Origin: JAYWDA01 sp043747555
Lineage (GTDB): Bacteria; Bdellovibrionota; Bdellovibrionia; Bdellovibrionales; Bdellovibrionaceae
Direction of reading: 5' to 3'
DNA length: 11,245 nucleotides
Assembly (NCBI GenBank): GCA_043747555.1
Contig: JAYTOY010000005.1
Location: 1-11,245 of the forward strand
Shown one piece after another: positions 1 through 7,645 of this stretch. Every line of letters begins with the position of its first letter. The stretch's first letter is position 1. The notes under the pieces were generated by a model, which saw only the letters and a list, made by a program, of their open reading frames with translations, made no database searches and was not told the DNA's origin. Both the position numbers and the translations under genes were made by a program.

Positions 1-1134
1 TTCGGTCTTTTTATGTCAGAAAAATATCCGCAAAGTTTTCTTGAGTACATTTCTAATATAGGCAATCACGTAGCCGTCGATTCGGGATTCACTGTTTGGA
101 CGGGCGATGGACCCATCGAAATGAAATCACCCGTAACGGCTTACCGATTCACGCAGTTGGGCCTGCATCCAAAAATGAGAGATTTATTATCGGCCGGGGG
201 CGCCTTATCAGTAAAGGATAAAACTCTTTTAGAGACAACTCCGTTTCAACAAGTTTGGCCCCTTCATCTGGCCTACCAGTTAAGTTCAAGTACATTTAAA
301 ACAAAAGTGACGTCGTTTGTGAAGAGCAACCCCTTGCCCTTGATGAATTCTTATTTTATTAACCAACCCAGTCGGGATGGTTTAGAGCGATCCTTGAAGT
401 GGGTTGAAAGTCACGGGATTCAAGTTTTTCAAAATTGTGAAATTGTCGATATCGCTATGGCGGGGCGCCGGCAGTTAACCGGTCTTGAAATTATAGGAAC
501 AGAGTCAGGATTTTTTCGATTTGAAAATTTAGTCTCAAGTTTATCCAGCGAAGAAACTTTCTTCTTAAATAACCGGTTAGGTAAAAAACTTTTTCCGCAA
601 GGTGCGATTGAGTGCAGTTGGTCGTGGATGCGTTTCCGTTTAAAAGTTAAAAATTGCATTGAAGTCAGTTCACTGCCTCGATCCCTTTGTTGGATCAATG
701 ATGTAATGGAGCCTTGGACTCACGAAAACCTTTGTTTGCTGACCAAGACGGCTTTGGCTGAAAATCTGGATGCTTGGGTCAGGCTTCCGACTGTGCAAAG
801 ATTTAATAAAGATTATCTCACCCGAATCGGGCAGAAAATTGTAGAAAATTTCGACCTAAAAATACCTTTATCGAAACCTGAAGTTTTAACTTACCCGCAG
901 CCTTATTATTATACGTATAAAGAGCTTGGTCCGACTCGGTTTCCGGTGTTTATGCCTGAAGATGCGGCCTCCCGGAGAGCGTGTTTTTTTCAAAACTTTC
1001 ATCGTGATGGACAAGAGGTCTGGGCTCAGTTTTCTTTAGATTATCAGCATGAATTTCAAACTCAGTTACGAAATAAAATTGTTCAGCAATGGTTACTAAA
1101 ACAAAATAAGAAAAAGGAGCTGATCAATGATTGA
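1..1134 (+). CDS. FAD-dependent amine oxidase / phytoene desaturase-like protein, 5' end probably outside the window
   Basis: The reading frame is open to the left edge. The first ATG (base 13) has no Shine-Dalgarno sequence (it is preceded by ttcggtcttttt), so I treat the gene as 5'-partial. Counting from that ATG there are 373 residues. Residues about 115-185 look like the central segment of the amine oxidase/CrtI flavoprotein fold: a GLERSLKWVESHG stretch, then QVFQNCEIVDI, then a G-L-E-I-I strand ending in VSSLSSEE. Residues 15-30 (G-N-H-V-A-V-D-S-G-F) resemble the segment that normally follows the N-terminal dinucleotide-binding motif, which would therefore lie off the window. The usual C-terminal FAD motif (a G-D followed by glycines) is not evident, so cofactor binding is uncertain. 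No signal peptide or membrane segment is seen. It overlaps purB by 8 bases, which suggests co-transcription, but a purine role is not implied. Family assignment is inference from motif pattern; substrate unknown. Confidence 0.6.
   Translation, partial: FGLFMSEKYPQSFLEYISNIGNHVAVDSGFTVWTGDGPIEMKSPVTAYRFTQLGLHPKMRDLLSAGGALSVKDKTLLETTPFQQVWPLHLAYQLSSSTFKTKVTSFVKSNPLPLMNSYFINQPSRDGLERSLKWVESHGIQVFQNCEIVDIAMAGRRQLTGLEIIGTESGFFRFENLVSSLSSEETFFLNNRLGKKLFPQGAIECSWSWMRFRLKVKNCIEVSSLPRSLCWINDVMEPWTHENLCLLTKTALAENLDAWVRLPTVQRFNKDYLTRIGQKIVENFDLKIPLSKPEVLTYPQPYYYTYKELGPTRFPVFMPEDAASRRACFFQNFHRDGQEVWAQFSLDYQHEFQTQLRNKIVQQWLLKQNKKKELIND
1114..1119 (+). promoter_or_regulatory. Shine-Dalgarno site of purB
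   Basis: AAGGAG lies 7 bases before the purB ATG at 1127, inside the end of the preceding gene. It fixes the purB start despite the 8-base overlap. Confidence 0.75.
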
Positions 1135-2431
1135 TCGCTACACTCGTCCCGAAATGGCGCATGTCTGGGACCAGGATGCAAAGTTTGGTAAAATGCTTGA
1201 AGTTGAGATTGCCGTAGCGCAAGTGCAAGCGCAAGAAGGAATTATTCCGCGAAAAGCGGCACGCGAGATCACTCAAAAAGCCCGCTTCAGTGTTAAACGA
1301 ATTCAAGAGATTGAACAGATCACAAAACATGATGTGATCGCGTTTGTAAGTAATGTCGCTGAAAGTATTGGTCCAGATGGAAAATATCTTCATTACGCGA
1401 TGACAAGTTCGGATGTTTTAGACACTGCTTTTAGCTTACAAATTCGTGAGGCTGTGGAAGTTCTTTTAAAATCGATCGCGCGGTTGGAAAAAGCTTTACG
1501 GGCTAAAGTTCGCGAGCATACGGAAAGCTTATCAGCGGGGCGGACCCATGGAATGTTTGCTGAGCCGACAAGTTTTGGACTGAAACTGGCTGGCTTTTAT
1601 GCAGAGCTGATCCGCAACGAAAAAAGAATTATCGCAGCCCGCGACCAGATGATGATCTGCAAACTAAGTGGTGCGGTCGGAACGTATTCGGCGCAACCAC
1701 CAATAGTTGAAGATAAAGTGGCCCGCAAGTTAGGGTTAAGATCAGAAACCATTGCAACTCAAGTGGTACCCAGAGACAGGCATACTGAGATGATCTGGAG
1801 CTTAACGATGTTAGGGGCTGGGTTAGAACGATTAGCCGTCGAGCTTCGCCATTTGCAGCGCAGTGAAGTCGCTGAAGTGACGGAAGGGTTTAGTCGTGGA
1901 CAAAAAGGATCATCTGCGATGCCGCATAAAAAAAATCCGATCAGTGCCGAAAATATTACGGGCCTGGCCAGACTTTTGCGCGGATATTTAGTCTCTAGCT
2001 TTGAAAACATCGCTTTATGGCATGAACGAGATATCAGTCATTCTTCAGTGGAGCGTGTGATCTTTCCGGATGCTTTTATTGTGGCTGACTATGCGGTTCA
2101 CAGGATGGCGCAAGTCATGGAGTCCTTGGACGTTAATAAAAAGAAAATGCTTGAAAATATTGAACTGTCGCAAGGGCAATTATTTAGTTCACATGTTCTT
2201 TTGACCCTAGTTAAAAAAGGTCTCAGTCGGGAAGAAGCTTATTTTCATGTGCAAAGGATTTGTCATTCTTTAGGTCGCGGTGATCACTTAAAGAAAAAAC
2301 TAATGGAAGATAAAGAATTGAAAGCTTACTTAAAACCGAAAGAAATCGAAGAGATTTTTCAAGCCAAGCGCTATAAAAAAAGCTTAAAGCCCTTGGTCAA
2401 ACGCGCTTTAGACGGAAAGGATTTAGGATGA
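1127..2431 (+). CDS. purB: Adenylosuccinate lyase
   Basis: A cytosolic fumarase/aspartase-superfamily enzyme. It releases fumarate from SAICAR (giving AICAR) and from adenylosuccinate (giving AMP), so it serves both the main purine pathway and the AMP branch. At 434 residues it matches the compact B. subtilis-type PurB (about 430). The known catalytic positions of that enzyme are matched residue for residue: His68 (TKHD), His89 (YLHY), TSSD at 93-96, His141 (GRTHG), the family signature GSSAMPHKKNP at 261-271 with Lys268, and Glu275. A good Shine-Dalgarno site (1114-1119) supports the start. It overlaps the flavoprotein-like gene by 8 bases upstream and purC by 4 bases (ATGA) downstream. I see nothing missing or unusual. 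Annotation is near certain. Confidence 0.98.
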   Translation: MIDRYTRPEMAHVWDQDAKFGKMLEVEIAVAQVQAQEGIIPRKAAREITQKARFSVKRIQEIEQITKHDVIAFVSNVAESIGPDGKYLHYAMTSSDVLDTAFSLQIREAVEVLLKSIARLEKALRAKVREHTESLSAGRTHGMFAEPTSFGLKLAGFYAELIRNEKRIIAARDQMMICKLSGAVGTYSAQPPIVEDKVARKLGLRSETIATQVVPRDRHTEMIWSLTMLGAGLERLAVELRHLQRSEVAEVTEGFSRGQKGSSAMPHKKNPISAENITGLARLLRGYLVSSFENIALWHERDISHSSVERVIFPDAFIVADYAVHRMAQVMESLDVNKKKMLENIELSQGQLFSSHVLLTLVKKGLSREEAYFHVQRICHSLGRGDHLKKKLMEDKELKAYLKPKEIEEIFQAKRYKKSLKPLVKRALDGKDLG

Positions 2432-3129
2432 CGCTTTTATATGAAGGAAAAGCTAAAAAAGTTTTTGAATGGGATGCATCTTCTTACTTGCTGGAATTTA
2501 AGGACAGCCTAACTGCGTTCAATGCATTAAAAAAAGGTTCGTTTGAGGACAAGGGTCGTATCAATCGTGATATTGCAGCTTTGATCTTTGAATATTTTTT
2601 GAAAAATTCAATTAAAAGCCATTATAAAGGAAAACACGGCGAAACCGGAATGCTTGTTGATAAAGTTAAAATTATTCCGTTAGAGGTCGTGGTTCGAAAT
2701 ATTCTGGCAGGCTCGACTGCGAAAAAATTAGGAATTGAGGAGGGCTTGGTTTTAAAAAAACCTTTGGTTGAATTTTATTTCAAAAACGATGAGCTGCAAG
2801 ATCCCTTTATGTCGGATGATCAAATTTTAATGATGGATATTTTAAGCGAAAAAGAAATCGATGAAGTGAAATTGTCAGCGCTTAAAGTTAATTCGGCTTT
2901 AAAATCTTTATTCGCAAAAACGGGGATTAAGCTTGTCGATTTTAAGATTGAGTTTGGAAAAAATGAAAAAGATGAAATTTTGCTAGCCGATGAAATCACC
3001 CCAGATTGCTGCCGGTTATGGGATGAGAAATCAGGCGAGAAAATGGATAAAGACCGCTTCCGCCGAGATTTAGGAAATATTCGGGGAAGTTATGAAGAAG
3101 TTTTGAAACGCCTGCAAAATGCCATTTAA
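2428..3129 (+). CDS. purC: SAICAR synthetase (phosphoribosylaminoimidazole-succinocarboxamide synthase)
   Basis: Joins aspartate to CAIR using ATP to form SAICAR, which PurB then cleaves; the two genes overlap by the 4-base ATGA. The 233 residues match the short monofunctional bacterial form (E. coli about 237). Visible landmarks are the N-terminal nucleotide-binding strand LYEGKAKKVFE (4-14), the FEDKGRINRD segment, VVVRNILAGSTAKKLG (from residue 87), DQILMMDI, KLVDFKIEFG, and DEITPDCCRLWD starting at residue 188. The last two are the family's C-terminal signatures. A Shine-Dalgarno site AAAGGA at 2416-2421 sits 6 bases before the ATG, within the purB reading frame. A 20-base gap follows before purS. 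No oddities seen. Confidence 0.97.
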   Translation: MTLLYEGKAKKVFEWDASSYLLEFKDSLTAFNALKKGSFEDKGRINRDIAALIFEYFLKNSIKSHYKGKHGETGMLVDKVKIIPLEVVVRNILAGSTAKKLGIEEGLVLKKPLVEFYFKNDELQDPFMSDDQILMMDILSEKEIDEVKLSALKVNSALKSLFAKTGIKLVDFKIEFGKNEKDEILLADEITPDCCRLWDEKSGEKMDKDRFRRDLGNIRGSYEEVLKRLQNAI

Positions 3130-3138
3130 ACCCGAGAG

Positions 3139-3144
3139 AAGGGG
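3139..3144 (+). promoter_or_regulatory. Shine-Dalgarno site of purS
   Basis: AAGGGG lies 5 bases before the purS ATG at 3150, in the 20-base gap after purC. It looks stronger than the region ahead of purQ, which has only a weak gaaag-like stretch and starts by ATGA overlap. Confidence 0.65.
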
Positions 3145-3149
3145 TCTTT

Positions 3150-3395
3150 ATGAAATTTGGAATTAAGATCAAAATGCGACCTGTGATTCTGGACACCCAA
3201 GGCCGCGCCGTCGAAGAAACTTTGCAACGCCAAGGTTTTGAACTGCAAAGTTGTAAAATTGGAAAATATATTGAAATCGAGGTGCCTGATACGGACGAAA
3301 AGGCCGCTCTTGAAAAAGTTAAAAAGATGACCGAGTTTGTTCTTTTTAACCCCTTACTTGAGACTTTTGAAATCGAAAGATTAAAAGCTTTATGA
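3150..3395 (+). CDS. purS: FGAM synthetase subunit PurS
   Basis: The small non-catalytic subunit of phosphoribosylformylglycinamidine (FGAM) synthetase in organisms with a split enzyme. PurS dimers bridge PurL and PurQ and help pass ammonia from the glutaminase to the synthetase. The 81 residues match the family length (about 80-85). The sequence shows the expected beta-alpha-beta pattern: a KFGIKIKMRPVILDTQG opening, an amphipathic helix VEETLQRQGF, then CKIGKYIEIEV and a second helix of alternating lysines and hydrophobics, ending near FNPLLETFEI. The assignment is reinforced by position directly before purQ and purL. It has its own Shine-Dalgarno site after a 20-base gap from purC, and its stop overlaps the purQ start by 4 bases. 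Confidence 0.96.
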   Translation: MKFGIKIKMRPVILDTQGRAVEETLQRQGFELQSCKIGKYIEIEVPDTDEKAALEKVKKMTEFVLFNPLLETFEIERLKAL

Positions 3396-4027
3396 AAATC
3401 GGCGTCACCCGGTTTCCTGGAACCAATTGCGATTACGATGTCTTTGAGATGGTTAAAGAGCTAGGCCATACTCCTATCTGGTTATGGTTTGAAGACAAGT
3501 TTTCAGTCGACGCGGTGGACGCGGTTGTTATCCCGGGTGGTTTTAGTTACGGAGATTATTTGCGCTGTGGGGCTTTGGCCGCGCAATCACAAGCGATGAT
3601 AAGTGTGAAAGAATTAGCAGCGGCGGGAAAGCCCGTTTTGGGAATATGTAATGGGTTTCAAATTTTGTGCGAAGCTGGACTTTTGCCGGGAGTACTCACT
3701 AGAAACGAAAATCAAAAATTCATTGATCGTTGGGTTGAGCTTGAAGTTAAAAATCCCAATTTTTATTTTGGAAAAAAATTAACCAGCGGACAAAAATTAA
3801 AACTTCCCATCGCTCACGGCGAAGGGCGTCTTTTTATTCCCGCCGACCAGATGACAAAATTAAAACCCTCTCAAGTTTGGCTGACTTATAGTGAAAACCC
3901 AAATGGTTCGATGAACGATATCGCAGGGATTTCCAATGAGACGGGTAACGTTGTGGGGCTGATGCCACATCCCGAGCGCGCTTTGCATGCCTGGATGGGT
4001 GGAACTGAAGGGCGGGCCTTTTTATGA
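3392..4027 (+). CDS. purQ: FGAM synthetase glutaminase subunit PurQ
   Basis: A class I (triad) glutamine amidotransferase that hydrolyses glutamine and delivers ammonia to PurL. It has 211 residues, slightly shorter than the usual 220-230. The catalytic cysteine is Cys86 in GICNGFQ, and the His-Glu pair is His193/Glu195 in MPHPER. Other family landmarks are the N-terminal VTRFPGTNCDYD, the PGGFSYGDYLRCG turn, and HGEGRLF. It starts by ATGA overlap with purS and ends by ATGA overlap with purL, so the three subunits of the complex are translationally coupled. No strong Shine-Dalgarno site precedes its ATG, which suggests dependence on purS translation. The triad is complete, so it should be active. 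Confidence 0.98.
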   Translation: MKIGVTRFPGTNCDYDVFEMVKELGHTPIWLWFEDKFSVDAVDAVVIPGGFSYGDYLRCGALAAQSQAMISVKELAAAGKPVLGICNGFQILCEAGLLPGVLTRNENQKFIDRWVELEVKNPNFYFGKKLTSGQKLKLPIAHGEGRLFIPADQMTKLKPSQVWLTYSENPNGSMNDIAGISNETGNVVGLMPHPERALHAWMGGTEGRAFL

Positions 4028-6204
4028 CGTTAGATCCTCAAACTTTAAAAAATTTGCAAACCTATCGATTGAACCAAAGTGAATATGCTTTGATTGAAAA
4101 AACTTTGGGTCGTGCCCCGCGCGGCGTGGAGTGGGCGGTTTTTTCAGCCCTGTGGAGTGAGCACTGCAGCTATAAATCCTCACGAAAACACTTAAAAAAA
4201 TTTAAACACAATCACGCCAGAGTCCTTGAATCTGAAGGCGAAAATGCAGGCGTTGTTGATTTAGGTCAAGGCGAACGCATTGCCTTTAAAATGGAAAGTC
4301 ATAATCACCCAAGCTTTATTGAACCTTACCAAGGAGCGGCCACAGGAGTTGGCGGAATTTTACGAGATATCTTTACCATGGGAGCAAGGCCGATCGCGCT
4401 GGCGGATTATCTTTGTTTTGGCGAGCCTTCTGCTGACCGCATGGGTTTTTTGCAAAAAGAAGTGGTGCACGGAATTTCTGGCTATGGAAATTGCGTTGGG
4501 GTTCCTACGGTTTCTGGGCAAACAGAGTATGATCCCAGTTATAATAAAAATATTTTAGTGAACGCCATGGCGGTGGGACTTTTTAGAAAAGACGATCCGA
4601 TGGCCCTTTCGAAGGCTAAAGGTCCAGGCAACTGGGTTGTTTATGTCGGTGCAAAAACCGGCAAAGACGGCGTTCATGGCGCCAGTATGGCCAGTGAGTC
4701 TTTCGGTGAAAACTCAGAAGCAAAAAAACCTAACGTCCAAATTGGCGATCCGTTTTTTGAAAAACTACTGATCGAGTCTTGCCTTGAAGTGCTAGCTCAG
4801 AATTTAGTCGCAAGTATGCAAGATATGGGCGCTGCCGGCCTGACCAGTTCAAGTTTTGAAATGGCGGCCAAGGGTGGCACGGGGATGCGCATGCACCTCG
4901 ATAAAGTTCCGCTCAGGGATTTTAGTATGTCGCCAGAAGAAATCCTTTTGTCGGAAAGCCAAGAACGGATGCTGCTGGTCTGTGAGCCAAAGAATTTCGA
5001 AAAAATTAAAAAAGTTTTTTATCGCTGGGGTTTAGAAGCGACTGTCATTGGTGAAGTCCTAAATGAATCAAAGGTCCAGCTTCTTTGGAAAAATGAAGTG
5101 CTGACCGAAATGGATCCGAGGTGGTTGACCGAAGAAGCACCGATTTATGATCGGCCTTATTCGTCATGGACGCCGAAGGCGAAAAAAGAAACAGAATGGA
5201 TGCCGGAAGTTTCGCCCGCTCAACTTGAAACATATTTGACTGAGTTTATAAGCAAAGAAAAAGCGGGTAGTCGTGAATGGATTTATCAGCAGTACGACCA
5301 ACGGGTGGGTTTAAGAACGGCCCGCGATGCCAGGCAATCCGTCGCTTTTTTGCGACTGCCAGATTCCGGTCGGGGACTTGCGATCACTGTTGGTTGTCGT
5401 CCCGCCCTGATGCGGATGGACGCACAGCTTGGCGCTTACGATGCGATTATTTATCCAACACTGCAAATGGCAGCCAAAGGCGCACACGCATTGGCCGTCA
5501 GTGATTGTCTGAATTTTGGAAATCCTGAAAAGAAAAATATCATGACTGAATTTGTGACATCAGTCGAGGCCCTGGCCGAGGCTGCAAAGATTTTTGATGC
5601 GCCGGTCATCAGTGGAAATGTCAGTTTTTATAACGAAACCATGGGGCAAAATATCACCTCAACGCCAGCAACGGGTCTGATTGGTTTAAGGCCTGATGTA
5701 AATCGGATTCCTTTCGATGAATTTGTTAATGAACAGGATCAAGTGTTTATTTTAAGTGCAGTTCATGTCGAAGCTTTTTTCTGGGGCGCAGAAATGTTAA
5801 AACAACCTGCAGGCTTTAAGGGTGAACTCAATTTAGCAAAAATTCGCGAATTTCAACTGGTGCTAGTTAAATTGGTAGAAAGCGAAATCATTAAAACTTC
5901 AAGGGTCGTCGGGCAAGGCGGACTCCTCAGATCTTTGGCATTAATGTCGCGGTTTGTAGGATTCGAAGGCGATGAAAAGTTTTTTGCAAACATCCAGACC
6001 AAGGACTTATTAAAAGAAAATTTGTACGAAATGGTTTTGGCGGTTGCTCCGGGTGACGTTGAAAAATTAAAAAGTTTAATTGGTAAAGATTTTTCATTAA
6101 AAGCCATCGGTCAGGTTAAAGAAGGTTTATTTAGTTTAGGGGCTCATTTAAAAAGTTCGCCGCAAAAGATTTTTGAAACTTATGGCGAGACCGAAAAAAG
6201 ATAA
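4024..6204 (+). CDS. purL: FGAM synthetase large subunit PurL (small, split type)
   Basis: The ATP-dependent synthetase subunit that converts FGAR plus ammonia to FGAM. Its 726 residues correspond to the Bacillus-type small PurL (about 740), not the roughly 1300-residue fused enzyme of E. coli. This agrees with separate purS and purQ genes just upstream. It has the duplicated AIRS/PurM-like architecture. In the first half are EWAVFSALWSEHCSYKSS with His47, then ESHNHPS with His93/His95, GAATGVGGILRDIFTMGARP, TGKDGVHGASMASE, and QDMGAAGLTSSSFEMAAKGGTGM. In the second half are SDCLNFGNPEK and the downstream ISGNVSFYNE. It starts in a 4-base overlap with purQ, with a purine-rich stretch (GAAGGGCGGG, 4007-4016) upstream. 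Its stop is only a few bases from purF. No frameshift or loss of key residues seen. Confidence 0.98.
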   Translation: MTLDPQTLKNLQTYRLNQSEYALIEKTLGRAPRGVEWAVFSALWSEHCSYKSSRKHLKKFKHNHARVLESEGENAGVVDLGQGERIAFKMESHNHPSFIEPYQGAATGVGGILRDIFTMGARPIALADYLCFGEPSADRMGFLQKEVVHGISGYGNCVGVPTVSGQTEYDPSYNKNILVNAMAVGLFRKDDPMALSKAKGPGNWVVYVGAKTGKDGVHGASMASESFGENSEAKKPNVQIGDPFFEKLLIESCLEVLAQNLVASMQDMGAAGLTSSSFEMAAKGGTGMRMHLDKVPLRDFSMSPEEILLSESQERMLLVCEPKNFEKIKKVFYRWGLEATVIGEVLNESKVQLLWKNEVLTEMDPRWLTEEAPIYDRPYSSWTPKAKKETEWMPEVSPAQLETYLTEFISKEKAGSREWIYQQYDQRVGLRTARDARQSVAFLRLPDSGRGLAITVGCRPALMRMDAQLGAYDAIIYPTLQMAAKGAHALAVSDCLNFGNPEKKNIMTEFVTSVEALAEAAKIFDAPVISGNVSFYNETMGQNITSTPATGLIGLRPDVNRIPFDEFVNEQDQVFILSAVHVEAFFWGAEMLKQPAGFKGELNLAKIREFQLVLVKLVESEIIKTSRVVGQGGLLRSLALMSRFVGFEGDEKFFANIQTKDLLKENLYEMVLAVAPGDVEKLKSLIGKDFSLKAIGQVKEGLFSLGAHLKSSPQKIFETYGETEKR

Positions 6205-6207
6205 GGA
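6203..6207 (+). promoter_or_regulatory. Shine-Dalgarno site that favours the second purF ATG
   Basis: AAGGA at 6203-6207 is well spaced (5 bases) for the ATG at 6213 but overlaps the in-frame ATG at 6207. It overlaps the purL stop codon, so purF translation may be coupled to purL termination. Confidence 0.5.
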
Positions 6208-6212
6208 TGAAC

Positions 6213-7601
6213 ATGAAATCTTGGCGTGAAGAGTGCGGCGTTTTTGGCATCTGGAATTTTCCAGAAGCTGCTCGCATGACTTATCTGGGCTTATTTGCCA
6301 TGCAACATCGCGGACAAGAATCAGCGGGAATAGTGACGCTGAAAAAAGGCGATCATATTATTCATAAAGGTCTGGGTTTAGTCGGTGATGTGTTTAAAGA
6401 ATCAGATCTTCTTCGTCTGCAAGGAGCAGCTTCCATTGGTCATGTTAGGTATTCAACCACAGGGCAGAATTTATTAACGAATGCTCAACCTTTGACGGCC
6501 ACCTTGCTGAATGGTCCTCTGGCGATTGCTCACAATGGAAATATCGTCAATAACGAAGAGTTACGTCATGAGCTTAAAGCCAAAGGTTCCATTTTTAGTG
6601 GCACTAATGATACGGAAATTGTTCTGCATTTACTTTCAAGACATCCTTCAAGTGATTTAGTCGAGGCTTTAAGAGATAGCTTAAAGAAAATCGTCGGAGC
6701 ATTTAGTTTGGTTCTGCTTTCCCATGATCGCATGGTCGCCGTTCGAGATCCGCAAGGCTTTAGGCCCTTAGTGCTAGGAAAAAAAGCCAACGCCGATGGC
6801 AGCTGGTCCCGAGTTGTGGCCTCTGAATCTTGCGCTTTTGATTTGATCGAAGCCGAATTTGACCGCGAAGTTGAACCCGGTGAAATTTTTTGGGTGGATG
6901 AAATAGGTGAACACTCGGTCAGATATAGCGACAAAGTAGCCACAGCCCACTGCGTTTTTGAGCATGTTTATTTTGCAAGACCCGACAGTGTCGTCTTTGG
7001 ACAAAGCGTTTACGAAGCCCGAAAAAGTTTTGGTCAGCAGCTAGCCAAAGAGACTGCTGTGGATGCAGACCTGATCATTCCTGTGCCTGATAGTGGCCTT
7101 CCGGCAGCCCTTGGTTATTCGAAGGAAAGTAAAATTCCCTTTGAGCTGGGCATCATTCGGAACCATTACGTCGGTCGGACTTTCATTCAACCCTCTCAAA
7201 GTATCAGGGACTTCGGTGTTAAAATTAAACTGAATCCTCAGTCTGCGGTCCTGAAAGGCCAAAGAGTGGTTGTGATTGATGACTCTTTGGTGCGAGGCAC
7301 GACCAGTAAGAAAATTATCAACTTAATCAGGGCCGCTGGAGCAACTGAAGTGCATATGCGAATCGCTGCTCCGCCAACGGTGAATCCTTGTTATTACGGT
7401 GTTGATACTCCGAAAAAGTCTGGTCTCATTGCCGCGCAGCAAAGTCAAAATGACATTTGTCGTTTCATCGGCGCCGATTCTTTGGGATACTTGTCTATCG
7501 AAGGACTATTTCAAGCTTTGGGCCAGCCGCCGAATAAATTTTGTGCGGCCTGTTTTGGCGCTAAATATCCAACGCCTCTTTTTGGCTTGGACCGCGATTG
7601 A
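6213..7601 (+). CDS. purF: Amidophosphoribosyltransferase (Fe-S type)
   Basis: Makes phosphoribosylamine from PRPP and glutamine, the committed step of purine synthesis. The N-terminal class II glutaminase domain begins at Cys8 in REECGVFG. The short leader MKSWREE is expected to be removed so that the cysteine becomes residue 1, as in B. subtilis PurF. Further glutaminase motifs are GHVRYSTTGQNLLTNAQP, AHNGNIVNNEEL and GTNDTE. The C-terminal phosphoribosyltransferase domain has the PRPP loop VVVIDDSLVRGTT at residues 352-364. Four cysteines at 247, 393, 444 and 447 match the [4Fe-4S] ligands of the Bacillus enzyme; after leader removal they become 240, 386, 437 and 440. The enzyme is probably oxygen-sensitive. 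An in-frame ATG at 6207 would add two residues; the Shine-Dalgarno spacing favours 6213. Confidence 0.97.
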   Translation: MKSWREECGVFGIWNFPEAARMTYLGLFAMQHRGQESAGIVTLKKGDHIIHKGLGLVGDVFKESDLLRLQGAASIGHVRYSTTGQNLLTNAQPLTATLLNGPLAIAHNGNIVNNEELRHELKAKGSIFSGTNDTEIVLHLLSRHPSSDLVEALRDSLKKIVGAFSLVLLSHDRMVAVRDPQGFRPLVLGKKANADGSWSRVVASESCAFDLIEAEFDREVEPGEIFWVDEIGEHSVRYSDKVATAHCVFEHVYFARPDSVVFGQSVYEARKSFGQQLAKETAVDADLIIPVPDSGLPAALGYSKESKIPFELGIIRNHYVGRTFIQPSQSIRDFGVKIKLNPQSAVLKGQRVVVIDDSLVRGTTSKKIINLIRAAGATEVHMRIAAPPTVNPCYYGVDTPKKSGLIAAQQSQNDICRFIGADSLGYLSIEGLFQALGQPPNKFCAACFGAKYPTPLFGLDRD

Positions 7602-7645
7602 TCTAAAGGGCCGAATGATTTGTACAGTGCCGCAGGGATGGTAAA

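Noticed and set aside
4280..5504. Short + and - strand frames inside purL
   Set aside because: purL is continuous and conserved throughout; these have no motifs or start signals.
6566..7004. Two overlapping - strand frames within purF (125 and 76 codons)
   Set aside because: Antisense shadows of a conserved gene, with low-complexity serine/threonine-rich translations and no family motifs.
1127..7601. Horizontal transfer of the purine block from Firmicutes because gene order resembles Bacillus
   Set aside because: Base composition looks the same as in the flanking genes, and split PurL/PurS/PurQ enzymes also occur in many proteobacterial lineages; a tree would be needed.
7399..7644. An 81-codon + strand frame overlapping the end of purF and reaching the ldcA leader
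   Set aside because: It lies almost wholly inside purF in another frame, has no recognisable motif and no Shine-Dalgarno site, while the purF frame carries its Fe-S cysteines here.
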